From NCBI RefSeq assembly GCF_006438955.1, contig NZ_RCZK01000003.1, positions 124,001-188,000 of the forward strand: DNA of 64,000 nt, given 5' to 3'. Under the pieces are notes generated by a model. It did no database searches, had not been told where the DNA came from, and saw only the letters and a list, made by a program, of their open reading frames with translations. Numbering within the stretch: position 1 is the first letter of the stretch; every line of letters begins with the position of its first letter. Below, piece by piece: positions 30,290 through 37,822 of the stretch. The DNA comes from Sphingomonas oligophenolica (lineage in GTDB: Bacteria > Pseudomonadota > Alphaproteobacteria > Sphingomonadales > Sphingomonadaceae). A program made the translations under genes and the position numbers.

Positions 30290-30886
30290 TCAGCTTGCGT
30301 TCCCGAAATTCACCGTCGGCGCGGTCTCGGCGCCCGGGGTCGTCGCCGCGAACGGGGTCATCGGCTTGGCACCATAGAAGATGCGCGCGCCCACCGCGGC
30401 GGGGAAGGTGCGGATCGTCGTGTTATAATTCTGCACCGCGCTGTTGTAGTCGCGCCGTGCGATCGCGATCCGGTTCTCGGTGCCTTCGAGCTGGCTCATC
30501 AGCGTCCCGTAATTCTGCTGACTCTTCAGCTCGGGATAGGCTTCCTGAAGCCGCTGGAGCGACAGCGTCACCGCATTCTGCGCGCGCTCGTAATTCTGCA
30601 CCTTGGCGGGATCGGTCAGCTCGTCGCCCGATACCTTGACCTGCGTCGCCGACGCGCGCGCCTGCGTCACCTGGACCAGGATGTCCTTTTCCTGCGCCCC
30701 CGCGGCGCGGACCGTAGCGACCAGGTTGGGGATCAGGTCGGCGCGGCGCTGATAGTCGTTCTGGACATCGGCCCAGCGCGCCTTGGCATTTTCCTCTGCG
30801 GTCGGGATCGAGTTGATCCCGCATCCGGACAGCGCAACCGCGAGCGTGGCCATCATGGCGACGGGGGCGATGGGACGAAGCGACAT
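30290..30886 (-). CDS. LemA family lipoprotein
   Basis: A 198-residue protein: lipoprotein signal ending LSGC (cysteine about 22), then the LemA helical domain with ARWADVQNDYQRRADLIPNLVATV (in parts), a coiled QARASATQVKV region and ENRIAIARRDYNSAVQNYN, and the C-terminal RIFYGAKPMTPF. It is first in the LemA-TPM-TPM-(Nudix) operon. LemA proteins are membrane-associated and of unsettled function. Confidence 0.92.
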   Translation of the reverse strand: MSLRPIAPVAMMATLAVALSGCGINSIPTAEENAKARWADVQNDYQRRADLIPNLVATVRAAGAQEKDILVQVTQARASATQVKVSGDELTDPAKVQNYERAQNAVTLSLQRLQEAYPELKSQQNYGTLMSQLEGTENRIAIARRDYNSAVQNYNTTIRTFPAAVGARIFYGAKPMTPFAATTPGAETAPTVNFGNAS

Positions 30887-31001
30887 GGCCTGAGTTCTCC
30901 TGTTCTGTGCTATCCATATAGGACACTCGGACGACTTGGTGAAAGCGGAATCGGCGGCTAGCCTTGCTTTTCGATGGCCCTATGCGAGGACACTTTGGAC
31001 G

Positions 31002-31439
31002 ATGTTCAAGGAATTCAAGACGTTCATCATGCGAGGCAACGTGCTCGATCTCGCGATCGCGGTGATTATCGGGGCCGCGTTCGGTAAGCTCGTGACCTCG
31101 CTGACCGACGATATCCTGATGCCGATCATCGGCAAGGTCTTCGGCGGACTCGATTTCTCGAGCTATTTCGTCCGGCTGGGGCAGATCCCGGACGGCTATT
31201 CTGGATCGCTATCGAATTACGCCGATCTCAAAAAGGCGGGCGTGCCGCTGATCGGCTATGGCGAATTCATCACCCAGGCGGTCGACTTCCTGATCGTCGC
31301 GTTCATCATCTTCCTGATCGTGCGCGCGGTGAACACGCTCTTCCACCATCCCACGCAAAAGCCCGCAGAGCCCGCTGCTGAGTCGGCCGACATCACGCTG
31401 CTGCGTGAAATCCGCGATGAACTGAAGAAGCGTCCCTGA
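31002..31439 (+). CDS. mscL: Large-conductance mechanosensitive channel
   Basis: A 145-residue channel that opens under hypo-osmotic shock. N-terminal amphipathic helix MFKEFKTFIMRGNVLDLAIAV, TM1 with the gating constriction (IAVIIGAAFGKLVTSLTDDI), periplasmic loop, TM2 (FITQAVDFLIVAFIIFLIVRAV) and a charged C-terminal bundle (ITLLREIRDELKKRP). The ATG at 31002 matches the family N-terminus. Converges on the Rrf2 gene with a 3-bp gap. Confidence 0.96.
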   Translation: MFKEFKTFIMRGNVLDLAIAVIIGAAFGKLVTSLTDDILMPIIGKVFGGLDFSSYFVRLGQIPDGYSGSLSNYADLKKAGVPLIGYGEFITQAVDFLIVAFIIFLIVRAVNTLFHHPTQKPAEPAAESADITLLREIRDELKKRP

Positions 31440-31442
31440 CAG

Positions 31443-31874
31443 TTACGCCGCCGCCAGATCTTCGGCGTGCGCATCGGCGAGGCTGGTGCCGTCGAGGATC
31501 CGCGCGGTCTCGTCGCGGACGCGCAGCATCGCGTGGCGGATCGCGCAATCCGCCTCGCTGCGGCAATCCGCGCACGCCCGATACGCGGTCCGGCTGACGC
31601 ATCGGACCAACGCGAGCGGGCCTTCGATCACGCGGATGATATCGCCCATCGAGATCAGATGGGTCGGCCGCGACAGGCAATAACCGCCCAGCTTGCCGCG
31701 ATGGCTGTGGATCAATCCCGCCGCGCGCAGGTCGGCGAGGATCAGTTCGAGGAACTTACGCGGCACCCGCGCGTCGCGCGCGATCCGGGTCATCGGGATC
31801 GGCGGACCGCCGGCGGGAAATTCGGCGAGGAACAGCATCGCGCGCAACGCGTACCGGGAACGCTGGGTCAACAT
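31443..31874 (-). CDS. Rrf2 family transcriptional regulator
   Basis: A 143-residue DNA-binding protein. Winged helix with MLTQRSRYALRAMLFLAEF, MTRIARDARVPRKFLELIL and the wing RGKLGGYCLSRP. The cysteine cluster CVSRTAYRACADCRSEADC could bind an Fe-S cluster, as in IscR and related Rrf2 sensors. No isc or suf genes are nearby, so the regulon is unknown. Its start faces the tmRNA gene across a spacer of more than 100 bp. Confidence 0.9.
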   Translation of the reverse strand: MLTQRSRYALRAMLFLAEFPAGGPPIPMTRIARDARVPRKFLELILADLRAAGLIHSHRGKLGGYCLSRPTHLISMGDIIRVIEGPLALVRCVSRTAYRACADCRSEADCAIRHAMLRVRDETARILDGTSLADAHAEDLAAA

Positions 31875-31989
31875 GATGCCGACCGTTATGACCCGCTATT
31901 GTGGCGAGCGAAAGGCCAGCGATTGCGGTGCGGCGCGGGATTGCCTATATCGGTCGTGCCGGAGGCTTCGGCCTTGGCTATGGCGATAA

Positions 31990-32302
31990 AGGATTGCGTA
32001 AAATAGACGCAGCGGACCCGGGGGCAGTACCCGGCGGCTCCACCATAAGGTGGTGTTCTGGACACCGTTTCTGACGGGGCCGAACCAGGATCGACGTGTG
32101 TTGAAAGGCGTTTTCTTTTGCTCGGAATGGGACCACCGTGACGGCCCATACACAAGTGCCAACGATAACGAAGCACTCGCGATTGCGGCGTAACTGAGGG
32201 CCTCACGGCCTAAGGTTATTCTAAAAAAGCGCGGTCGGACCCCACCGGGCAACAGAAGGGGATTCCAGCGGTACGGGGAGCACCGGGCAACAGAAGCTCC
32301 CC
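31990..32302 (+). ncRNA. ssrA: Transfer-messenger RNA, circularly permuted two-piece (alphaproteobacterial) type
   Basis: tmRNA rescues stalled ribosomes with SmpB. The acceptor piece comes first: T stem CCGGG/CCCGG (32018-32022, 32030-32034) with a 7-base loop, the acceptor strand CGGCTCC (32035-32041) and ACCA (32042-32045). After a 30-base spacer that would be processed out, the coding piece starts with GGGGCCG (32076-32082), which pairs with the acceptor strand and gives the G3-U70-like wobble for alanyl-tRNA synthetase. The tag frame (32158-32193) encodes ANDNEALAIAA and a TAA stop. Two hairpins (32240-32261 and 32275-32302) share the identical 14-base loop ACCGGGCAACAGAA; the second may also be the terminator. 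The exact 5' end is uncertain. Confidence 0.95.
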
Positions 32303-32311
32303 ACTATCCTG

Positions 32312-33325
32312 TTATGCCATGGGCACTTCTAGCCGCGCCACCGTGGTCTTACCTCCGGTCAGCGTGAAATGACCGCCGATCTGTTTGGCCAGCGTTGTTG
32401 CGATGCGGAGTCCCAGACTGTCCTGTGCCGCGCTGTCGAACCCGTCGGGCAAACCGCCGCCGTCGTCGCGCACCTCGATCGCATAGATATCGTCGATATG
32501 ATGGCCGACGACGAGTTCGATCTGCCCCGGCTTGGTCGCGAAACCATGTTCGATCGCGTTGGCGAGCGCTTCGGCGACGATCAGCGCAAGCGGCACCGCG
32601 CGCTCCGGCGTGACCGTCAATTCACTTGCACACACGACATCACAGGTGATGTCGGCGCGCCCCGAGGCGTCGATCACGTCGTCGGCCAGCGTCTCGAAGA
32701 ACGCGCACAGGTCGCTGCCCTGGCCCGCGGGATCGTAGAGCTGGCGGCTGATCCGTCCGATCACCCCCAGCCGCCGCGACGCCTCGTCGAGCGCGCCGCG
32801 CGCGACCGGATCGGCGACACGGCGTTTCTGAAGCGACAGCAGCCCGGCGACGACCTGAAGATTGTTCGAGACGCGATGCTGGAGCTCGCGGAACAGCAGC
32901 TTGCGCGTTTCGGCGAGTTGCGCGCTCAATTCGCGTTCGCGGGTCAGCGCCGCGTTCGCGGCTTGCATCCAGTGGACCAGCGCGATGTCGATGACGACGG
33001 TGATCGTATAGAAGCCGAGGCCCACCGCGGTGCCAGCATCGACCACGAAGCTGTCGACCGGCGGGATGAAGAAATACCAGGCGAGGATGCCGCTCAGCAC
33101 CGCCGCGAGCGCCCCCAGCCGCGCGCCGAACAAAAACGAGGTCAGGATCACCGCGGGGAAGAAGGTGACGAACTGATAACCGTCGGGCAGCCACGGCAGC
33201 GCGCCGAGCCGCGCGAGGAAGGCGATCGCGACCAGCACCAGCGACCCCGTGACCGCGGCGGCGGGGTGGACCCCCTTCAGCGGGAATTGTTCGATCAAAC
33301 TAAGGGACTTGCGCTCGGTGGTCAC
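32312..33325 (-). CDS. Sensor histidine kinase (DUF4118 plus HisKA_2/HATPase)
   Basis: About 337 residues. Four hydrophobic segments in the first 120 residues (ending with WYFFIPPVDSF) form a DUF4118 (KdpD-like) membrane domain. Then comes the HWE/HisKA_2 phosphoacceptor FRELQHRVSNNLQVVAGLL with the predicted phospho-histidine. The HATPase shows EALANAIEHGF, VRDDGGGLPDGF and SLGLRIATTLAKQIGG. It should phosphorylate a response regulator, perhaps a PhyR-type or single-domain one; none is next to it. A GTG at 33325 (VTTERKSLSL) is the likely start. Its stop is 9 bp from the tmRNA 3' hairpin. Confidence 0.88.
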   Translation of the reverse strand: MTTERKSLSLIEQFPLKGVHPAAAVTGSLVLVAIAFLARLGALPWLPDGYQFVTFFPAVILTSFLFGARLGALAAVLSGILAWYFFIPPVDSFVVDAGTAVGLGFYTITVVIDIALVHWMQAANAALTRERELSAQLAETRKLLFRELQHRVSNNLQVVAGLLSLQKRRVADPVARGALDEASRRLGVIGRISRQLYDPAGQGSDLCAFFETLADDVIDASGRADITCDVVCASELTVTPERAVPLALIVAEALANAIEHGFATKPGQIELVVGHHIDDIYAIEVRDDGGGLPDGFDSAAQDSLGLRIATTLAKQIGGHFTLTGGKTTVARLEVPMA

Positions 33326-33449
33326 CGCCGCGCTTGTACCGCGATCGCGGCGCGCGTCACTGCGAAAAATGCGGGCCGCAAAGCACGGGCGTTGTCGCGC
33401 GGCGGATCGCGGCGTATCCTGCGTGCAACCACGTTCAGGAGAAGACGCC

Positions 33450-34238
33450 ATGGCCACGCTCGCACCCCCGGCTCCCGCCCCGACCACCACCGATGCCGAC
33501 TATGCGCCGGGCGAATGGGAAGCGCGGGTCGACCTTGCCGCCGCGTACCGGCTGGTCGCGCTCTACGGTTGGGATGATCTGATCTTCACCCATCTGTCGG
33601 CGCGGGTGCCCGGCCCCGAGCATCATTTTCTGATCAACCCGTACGACATGATGTTCGAGGAGATCACCGCGTCGAGCCTCGTCAAGATCGACGTCGACGG
33701 CCAGCCGGTCGGCGCAACGACGCACCCGGTCAATCCCGCTGGCTTCACGATCCATTCGGCGCTCCACATGGCGCGCGACGATGCCGCGGCAGTGATGCAT
33801 CTCCACACCCCGCACGGCCAGGCGGTGTCGGCGATGGAATTCGGCCTGCTGCCGCACACCCAGACCTCGATGATCGCGGGCCACGACATCGCGTATCACG
33901 ACTATGAAGGCGTCGCGACCGACCTCGAGGAGCGCGAGCGGCTGGTCGCGGACATCGGCGACAAGCATGCGATGATCCTGCGCAATCACGGCACGCTCGC
34001 GGTCGGCGATTCGGTCGCGTCGTGCTTCCTGCGGCTCTATTTCCTCGAACGCGCGTGCGAAGCGCAGGTGCTGATGCTGTCGGCGGGGCGCGATCATCTC
34101 AACAAACCCAACCAGGGCGTCGAGGACAAGGTCGCACACCAGTCCAACCCCAAGGGAATGGGCGCACTTGCCGAGCGGCTGGCGTGGCCGGCGCTGCTGC
34201 GGAAACTCGACCGGATCGACGCGAGCTTCCGCACCTGA
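33450..34238 (+). CDS. Class II aldolase/adducin family protein
   Basis: A 262-residue cytoplasmic zinc enzyme. The motif MHLHTPHGQAVSAM supplies two zinc histidines, and AMILRNHGTLAVGDS the third, as in L-fuculose-phosphate aldolase relatives. The order matches non-sugar 'aldolase II superfamily' proteins that end in KGMGALAERLAWPALLRKLD. The substrate is unknown. CAGGAGAA lies upstream of the ATG at 33450. Divergent from the histidine kinase. Confidence 0.9.
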   Translation: MATLAPPAPAPTTTDADYAPGEWEARVDLAAAYRLVALYGWDDLIFTHLSARVPGPEHHFLINPYDMMFEEITASSLVKIDVDGQPVGATTHPVNPAGFTIHSALHMARDDAAAVMHLHTPHGQAVSAMEFGLLPHTQTSMIAGHDIAYHDYEGVATDLEERERLVADIGDKHAMILRNHGTLAVGDSVASCFLRLYFLERACEAQVLMLSAGRDHLNKPNQGVEDKVAHQSNPKGMGALAERLAWPALLRKLDRIDASFRT

Positions 34239-34342
34239 TCACGCGCGCCGCGCCCGCGATCGGCGAGCTTGATCTGTTTGAGGGACTGGGGAGGGCGATC
34301 GTAGGATGATCCGCCATCCGCCATCATCCCCGGAACCCCGCG

Positions 34343-34582
34343 ATGCCGCGTTATTATTTTTCGATCGAGAACCACATCAGCGACGTCGACCGGGAGGGCT
34401 CGGTCCTGCCCGATGCGCACGCCGCGCGGATCGCCGCGGTCAAGTTCCTCGCCGAATCGCTCCGCGACGATCCCGATCTGGTCTGGGACAGCCACCAGCT
34501 CCAGGTGAAGGTGGAGGACGAGCGCCACCAACCGATCCTGACCGTGACCGTCGCCGCCAGCGGACCGATCGCCGACAGCTGA
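34343..34582 (+). CDS. DUF6894-like small protein
   Basis: A 79-residue protein, MPRYYFSIENHISDVDREGSVLPDAHAARIAAVKFLAESL onward, with the N-terminal 'PRYYF...D.EG..LPD...A' pattern of small alphaproteobacterial DUF6894-type proteins. No known function. It is the last confidently host gene before the tRNA-associated island. Confidence 0.75.
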   Translation: MPRYYFSIENHISDVDREGSVLPDAHAARIAAVKFLAESLRDDPDLVWDSHQLQVKVEDERHQPILTVTVAASGPIADS

Positions 34583-34662
34583 TCGGGCGGTGTTGCGGCA
34601 GCTGATGTCGACACATGCCGCACTCATAGGATGGTTGAACTGTTTGAGCTTTCTGAAGCAGC

Positions 34663-34905
34663 ATGCGACGATCTGCCACGAGCACCAAAGTTGGGCGGCT
34701 CGTCGCCGCTATTGAACGAGATTTGGCTGAACGCGAAATTCGGGAGCTCGACGTCACTCCTGCCGTCGCGCGACATTCAGCAATCGCCGGTGATTATCGC
34801 CGACAGCAGCGCGCCTCGGCGGTAGATCTGGCCGGCGCCGAAGCATCGCTGCACGCTGTGCCGGCACTTCGCGATCTCATCGAACGGAGCGGACGGTGCG
34901 TCTGA
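34663..34905 (+). CDS. Small hypothetical protein
   Basis: An 80-residue reading frame (MRRSATSTKVGRLVAAIERDLAEREIRELD...) with a helical, charged composition and a C-terminal alanine-rich helix. No ribosome binding site stands out, and I recognise no family. It ends 73 bp before the left tRNA-derived repeat. Coding status is uncertain. Confidence 0.35.
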   Translation: MRRSATSTKVGRLVAAIERDLAEREIRELDVTPAVARHSAIAGDYRRQQRASAVDLAGAEASLHAVPALRDLIERSGRCV

Positions 34906-34978
34906 ATTAGGGCTGGAAGGCTGGCATGCATCGTTGCCTTCGCCAGCGGACGGAAGCGTTCCGCTAAATTACTGTAGA

Positions 34979-34998
34979 TGGAGCGGGTGAAGGGAATC
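34979..34998 (-). repeat. Left attachment site: displaced 3' end of tRNA-Gly
   Basis: Exact 20-base copy of 44173-44192, covering CCA, the acceptor 3' strand and part of the T arm. It is followed inward by a 9-bp hairpin (35038-35046 with 35055-35063) and by AACCCGCAGAAAACCGC (35023-35039), an inverted copy of 44145-44161. The stretch 34906-35330 otherwise holds no gene that I can see. Confidence 0.75.
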
Positions 34999-35022
34999 TG
35001 CTCCACTTTTCCATCTCGCTGA

Positions 35023-35039
35023 AACCCGCAGAAAACCGC
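35023..35039 (+). repeat. Island subterminal inverted repeat, left copy
   Basis: A 17-base sequence matching the reverse complement of 44145-44161 exactly. It lies 25 bases inside the left tRNA repeat. May be a recombinase arm-binding site. Confidence 0.5.
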
Positions 35040-35372
35040 GGTTTCGTCATCATCCGAAACCGCTTGTGCTACAGTTTGGTGCGCAATTCAACTGGCCGCG
35101 CGTTGGACCGCTTTGCGTTCAACGGCAGCCGTCGAAGCCAAAGTTCGCCAGTCCCGTACGCGGTCGCCGTGACGCTGACTTGTGACAATTCGTGAGATCT
35201 CGGAAAACAGAGGTTGCGCCTGTTGCGTCAACACCGACCGATCGCGACATTTTCTTAAATCGCCATCACTCTCGCACCATCTTCGCGGCGGCTACCTGTG
35301 GCCTAGATACAACGGCACAATCAAAGCGTCATGGCCCTAGGAACTCACCTGAACCGCAGGAATTTGCACCGC

Positions 35373-35825
35373 ATGACCGATCGCCAGGCCCGTTCCGTGA
35401 CCCAGCTAGCGGAAGCACCGCAATGCATATTGGTGGTCGAAGACGAGGTGCTGATCCGCTTCGTGATCGCCGACTATCTGCGAGATTGTGGCTATCATGT
35501 TATGGAAGCAGCCGACGCTACCGAGGCGGTAGCGTTACTTCAGGTCGAGGCTGCCCCGATCGATCTGGTGTTCTCTGACGTTCAGATGCCCGGCGAAATG
35601 GACGGCTTCGGTCTGGCGCACTGGGTGCGGGCAAATCGTCCCGGCCTTCCGGTCATCCTCACGTCTGGGAACGCGCGAACCGCCGATCTCGGCGAGCAAC
35701 TATGCGAGATCGGGCCGGTCGAGACCAAGCCCTATGACGCGGCGTCGCTGGTGACCAGAATGCAGACGCTGCTTGCCAGGGCTGCAGCGACGGGCGTCGA
35801 TAAGGGTCTGGGCCACTGGTCCTAA
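35373..35825 (+). CDS. Single-domain response regulator (CheY-like receiver)
   Basis: About 150 residues. The receiver fold is complete: ILVVEDEVLIRFVIADYL (acidic pair), phospho-acceptor Asp in VFSDVQMPGEMDG, the switch region VILTSGN and the conserved lysine in VETKPYD. No output domain follows, only a short tail. It resembles stand-alone regulators (FixJ/PdhS-partner type) that pass phosphate on or bind another protein. The ATG at 35373 (MTDRQARSV) or at 35331 could be the start. It converges on the EAL gene with 18 bp between stops and may be a partner of the island's signalling module. Confidence 0.88.
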   Translation: MTDRQARSVTQLAEAPQCILVVEDEVLIRFVIADYLRDCGYHVMEAADATEAVALLQVEAAPIDLVFSDVQMPGEMDGFGLAHWVRANRPGLPVILTSGNARTADLGEQLCEIGPVETKPYDAASLVTRMQTLLARAAATGVDKGLGHWS

Positions 35826-35843
35826 GGCGGGTGTCACTCGGTC

Positions 35844-36632
35844 TCACCAACGAGGGACCGGCAGCGCCTCCAAGGAGGGCCGGGCGAGTAGGTAGCCTTG
35901 GATGAGCCAGATCCCCAGCGAGACGATCGTTGCCAGTTCTTCGCGCGTCTCAACGCCTTCGCCGACAACTGTGATGTCGAGATCTGTCGCCATCTTCACG
36001 ATCGCCGCAACGATCGCGCGCTTCGCAGCGCTCGTGTCGATGTCTCGAATAATCGCCATGTCGATCTTGATGACGTCGGGCTGCATTTCGGCGAGGAGCC
36101 CGAGACCGGCATAGCCTGCACCGAAATCGTCGATCGCTGTCGTGAACCCGCGCCGGCGATAGGCCTCCACGATATTCCGCACGTGCGCAGTGTCGCGCAT
36201 CTTCTCGGTCTCGGTGAATTCGAACATCAGCCGATCTTGGCGGAAGTTTGCGCGCCGCGCTGCGTTCAGGGTCGCGCGGATGCAGGCGTCGGGCTGATAC
36301 ACCGCGTTCGGCATGAAGTTGATCGACAGCTTGGTATCGGCGTCTGCCGGGAAGAGCTTGCCCGCCAGTTCGACCGCCTTGACGCGACAGGCCTGGTCGA
36401 AGCCATAGACGGCGTTGCTTTCGACCATCTCGAGGATCGTCGCAGCGCTCTCGCCCGCGGTGCCGCGGACGAGCGCCTCGTAAGCCCACACCCGCGTTGT
36501 GCGGACGTCGACGATCGGCTGGAAAGCCATCGTGAAGTCAAACGGGAGTCCCTTCCCCTCTTTGCATCCATGGCAGATGCGGGACGAACGCTCGGAAGGT
36601 ATCGCTTCCTTCACGGGGGCCATGAAACTCAC
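35844..36632 (-). CDS. EAL-domain c-di-GMP phosphodiesterase
   Basis: A 262-residue cytoplasmic enzyme that should hydrolyse cyclic di-GMP to pGpG. The EAL residues look complete: YEALVRG, the Asn in SINFMPNAV, the Glu in MFEFTETE, the acidic pair in IDDFGAGYAG, Lys in VIKIDM, Glu in VVGEGVET and the final QGYLLARP. It begins with a short segment carrying CHGC, perhaps a metal or redox site, and has no separate sensor domain, so control probably comes from outside. Its start overlaps the stop of the AMP-ligase gene (ATGA), the last junction in the PYP operon. Confidence 0.92.
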   Translation of the reverse strand: MSFMAPVKEAIPSERSSRICHGCKEGKGLPFDFTMAFQPIVDVRTTRVWAYEALVRGTAGESAATILEMVESNAVYGFDQACRVKAVELAGKLFPADADTKLSINFMPNAVYQPDACIRATLNAARRANFRQDRLMFEFTETEKMRDTAHVRNIVEAYRRRGFTTAIDDFGAGYAGLGLLAEMQPDVIKIDMAIIRDIDTSAAKRAIVAAIVKMATDLDITVVGEGVETREELATIVSLGIWLIQGYLLARPSLEALPVPRW

Positions 36633-37822
36633 GTCCAGTCCTCCAACTTACCAAGGGCATTGCGCGGCACTTTCTCGCCCAGACGATATGCGACTGGGCG
36701 CGCGTAGGCGGGCAGGCTGGCTGAGGCCCGTGCAGCGAGCTCACCGATAAGTTGGTCGCCGTCCAGGCGACCACGGGGCACCACGAATGCCTTGAGCCGA
36801 CCGGTGTCCCCAAGCCGTATCGCGACGTCGCCCACCATCGGGTGACCAAGGAGGGCGTTCGCCACCAAGGCTGGGTCGACGTTGCGGCCGCCAACTTGGA
36901 TTGCGCCGTCGCGCCGGACGCCGAGCTTGAAACCGGCGTCGTTCACCACGATCGTGTCCGGCAAGGCGATGACTGTGCCCTCCTTCGAAACGAGTGCGTG
37001 TCGTTCGTCGCCGTCGCCGTCGCCGTCGGCAGGCGGCGCGAATTGCCAACGTGGCAGCAGCGTGTAGTCGCTGCACATGCCTTCACGGATGCCGATGCCC
37101 CCGGTCTCGGACGAACCGTAGACGTCGAGCATCCGGGCCAGGCCCGCATCCAGCAACTTCCGCTTATCGGCGTCTGCCAGCGGACCGGCTGCGTTCACGC
37201 CAATTACGTCCGCTGGAATGTGCGCACCGGCGCGCACGAGGCCGCGCCAATGGTCCGGCGCGGCGATCACGAGGTCGCCGGGCGCAAGCGGGATCCCGTC
37301 TACGCCGGTCGTTCTGAAAACTGGCAGATCCGCGACTGCGGGTAGCAGGATCGTCCAGATCAGTCCGTAGATGTGTTCCCCCGGGACGAGCGCGAGCACG
37401 CGACGCCGCGTGCCGACGACCTCGCTGAAATGTTTTGCCTCGTCGAGCAGGTCGGCGAGCAGGTGACGGCAGAGCTTGGGGGTGCCGGTAGTGCCAGACG
37501 ATCGCAGCCAAAGTGCGGGCTCGCGATCCTGCCAGTGGTCGATCACAAATGCCGCCCACTGAGCGACGCTCGCGGCGCGAGTGTCGTCGCGCTTCGAAGA
37601 ATTTACGTCTATGGCGAACATCTCGGACAGCCCAGACCACACGCCCATCTGTTCTAGCGAGTCTATACCTAGTCCGGCCTCGTCGAGTGTCGCGTCGTCT
37701 CTGTCAGCGGCCGCTAATTTGGGCACCCCGAGACCGCCCGGGCCGCGCAGCCTGGCGATCTCGCTGATGACCACACCCCATATCAACGATCGCAGCGCTG
37801 CGATGCGGATCGTACTGTTCAT
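36629..37822 (-). CDS. AMP-dependent ligase with acyl-carrier-like N-terminus; probable p-coumarate ligase for PYP chromophore
   Basis: A 397-residue protein. The adenylating domain has SSGTTGTPK (A3), VYGSSETGGIGIREG (A5), a later VNDAGFKLGVRRDGAIQVGGRNV block (read in parts, A7-A9) and PRNALGK (A10). It is shorter than normal acyl-CoA ligases because the N-terminal subdomain is missing. In its place residues ~1-95 look like an acyl carrier protein, with GLGIDSLEQM where a phosphopantetheine serine would sit. PYP needs p-coumarate activated as a thioester, and short AMP ligases (pCL) are known beside pyp genes, so I infer that role from context. Overlaps both neighbours by 4 bases (ATGA). 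An extended frame upstream to 38239 is antisense noise. Confidence 0.8.
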   Translation of the reverse strand: MNSTIRIAALRSLIWGVVISEIARLRGPGGLGVPKLAAADRDDATLDEAGLGIDSLEQMGVWSGLSEMFAIDVNSSKRDDTRAASVAQWAAFVIDHWQDREPALWLRSSGTTGTPKLCRHLLADLLDEAKHFSEVVGTRRRVLALVPGEHIYGLIWTILLPAVADLPVFRTTGVDGIPLAPGDLVIAAPDHWRGLVRAGAHIPADVIGVNAAGPLADADKRKLLDAGLARMLDVYGSSETGGIGIREGMCSDYTLLPRWQFAPPADGDGDGDERHALVSKEGTVIALPDTIVVNDAGFKLGVRRDGAIQVGGRNVDPALVANALLGHPMVGDVAIRLGDTGRLKAFVVPRGRLDGDQLIGELAARASASLPAYARPVAYRLGEKVPRNALGKLEDWT

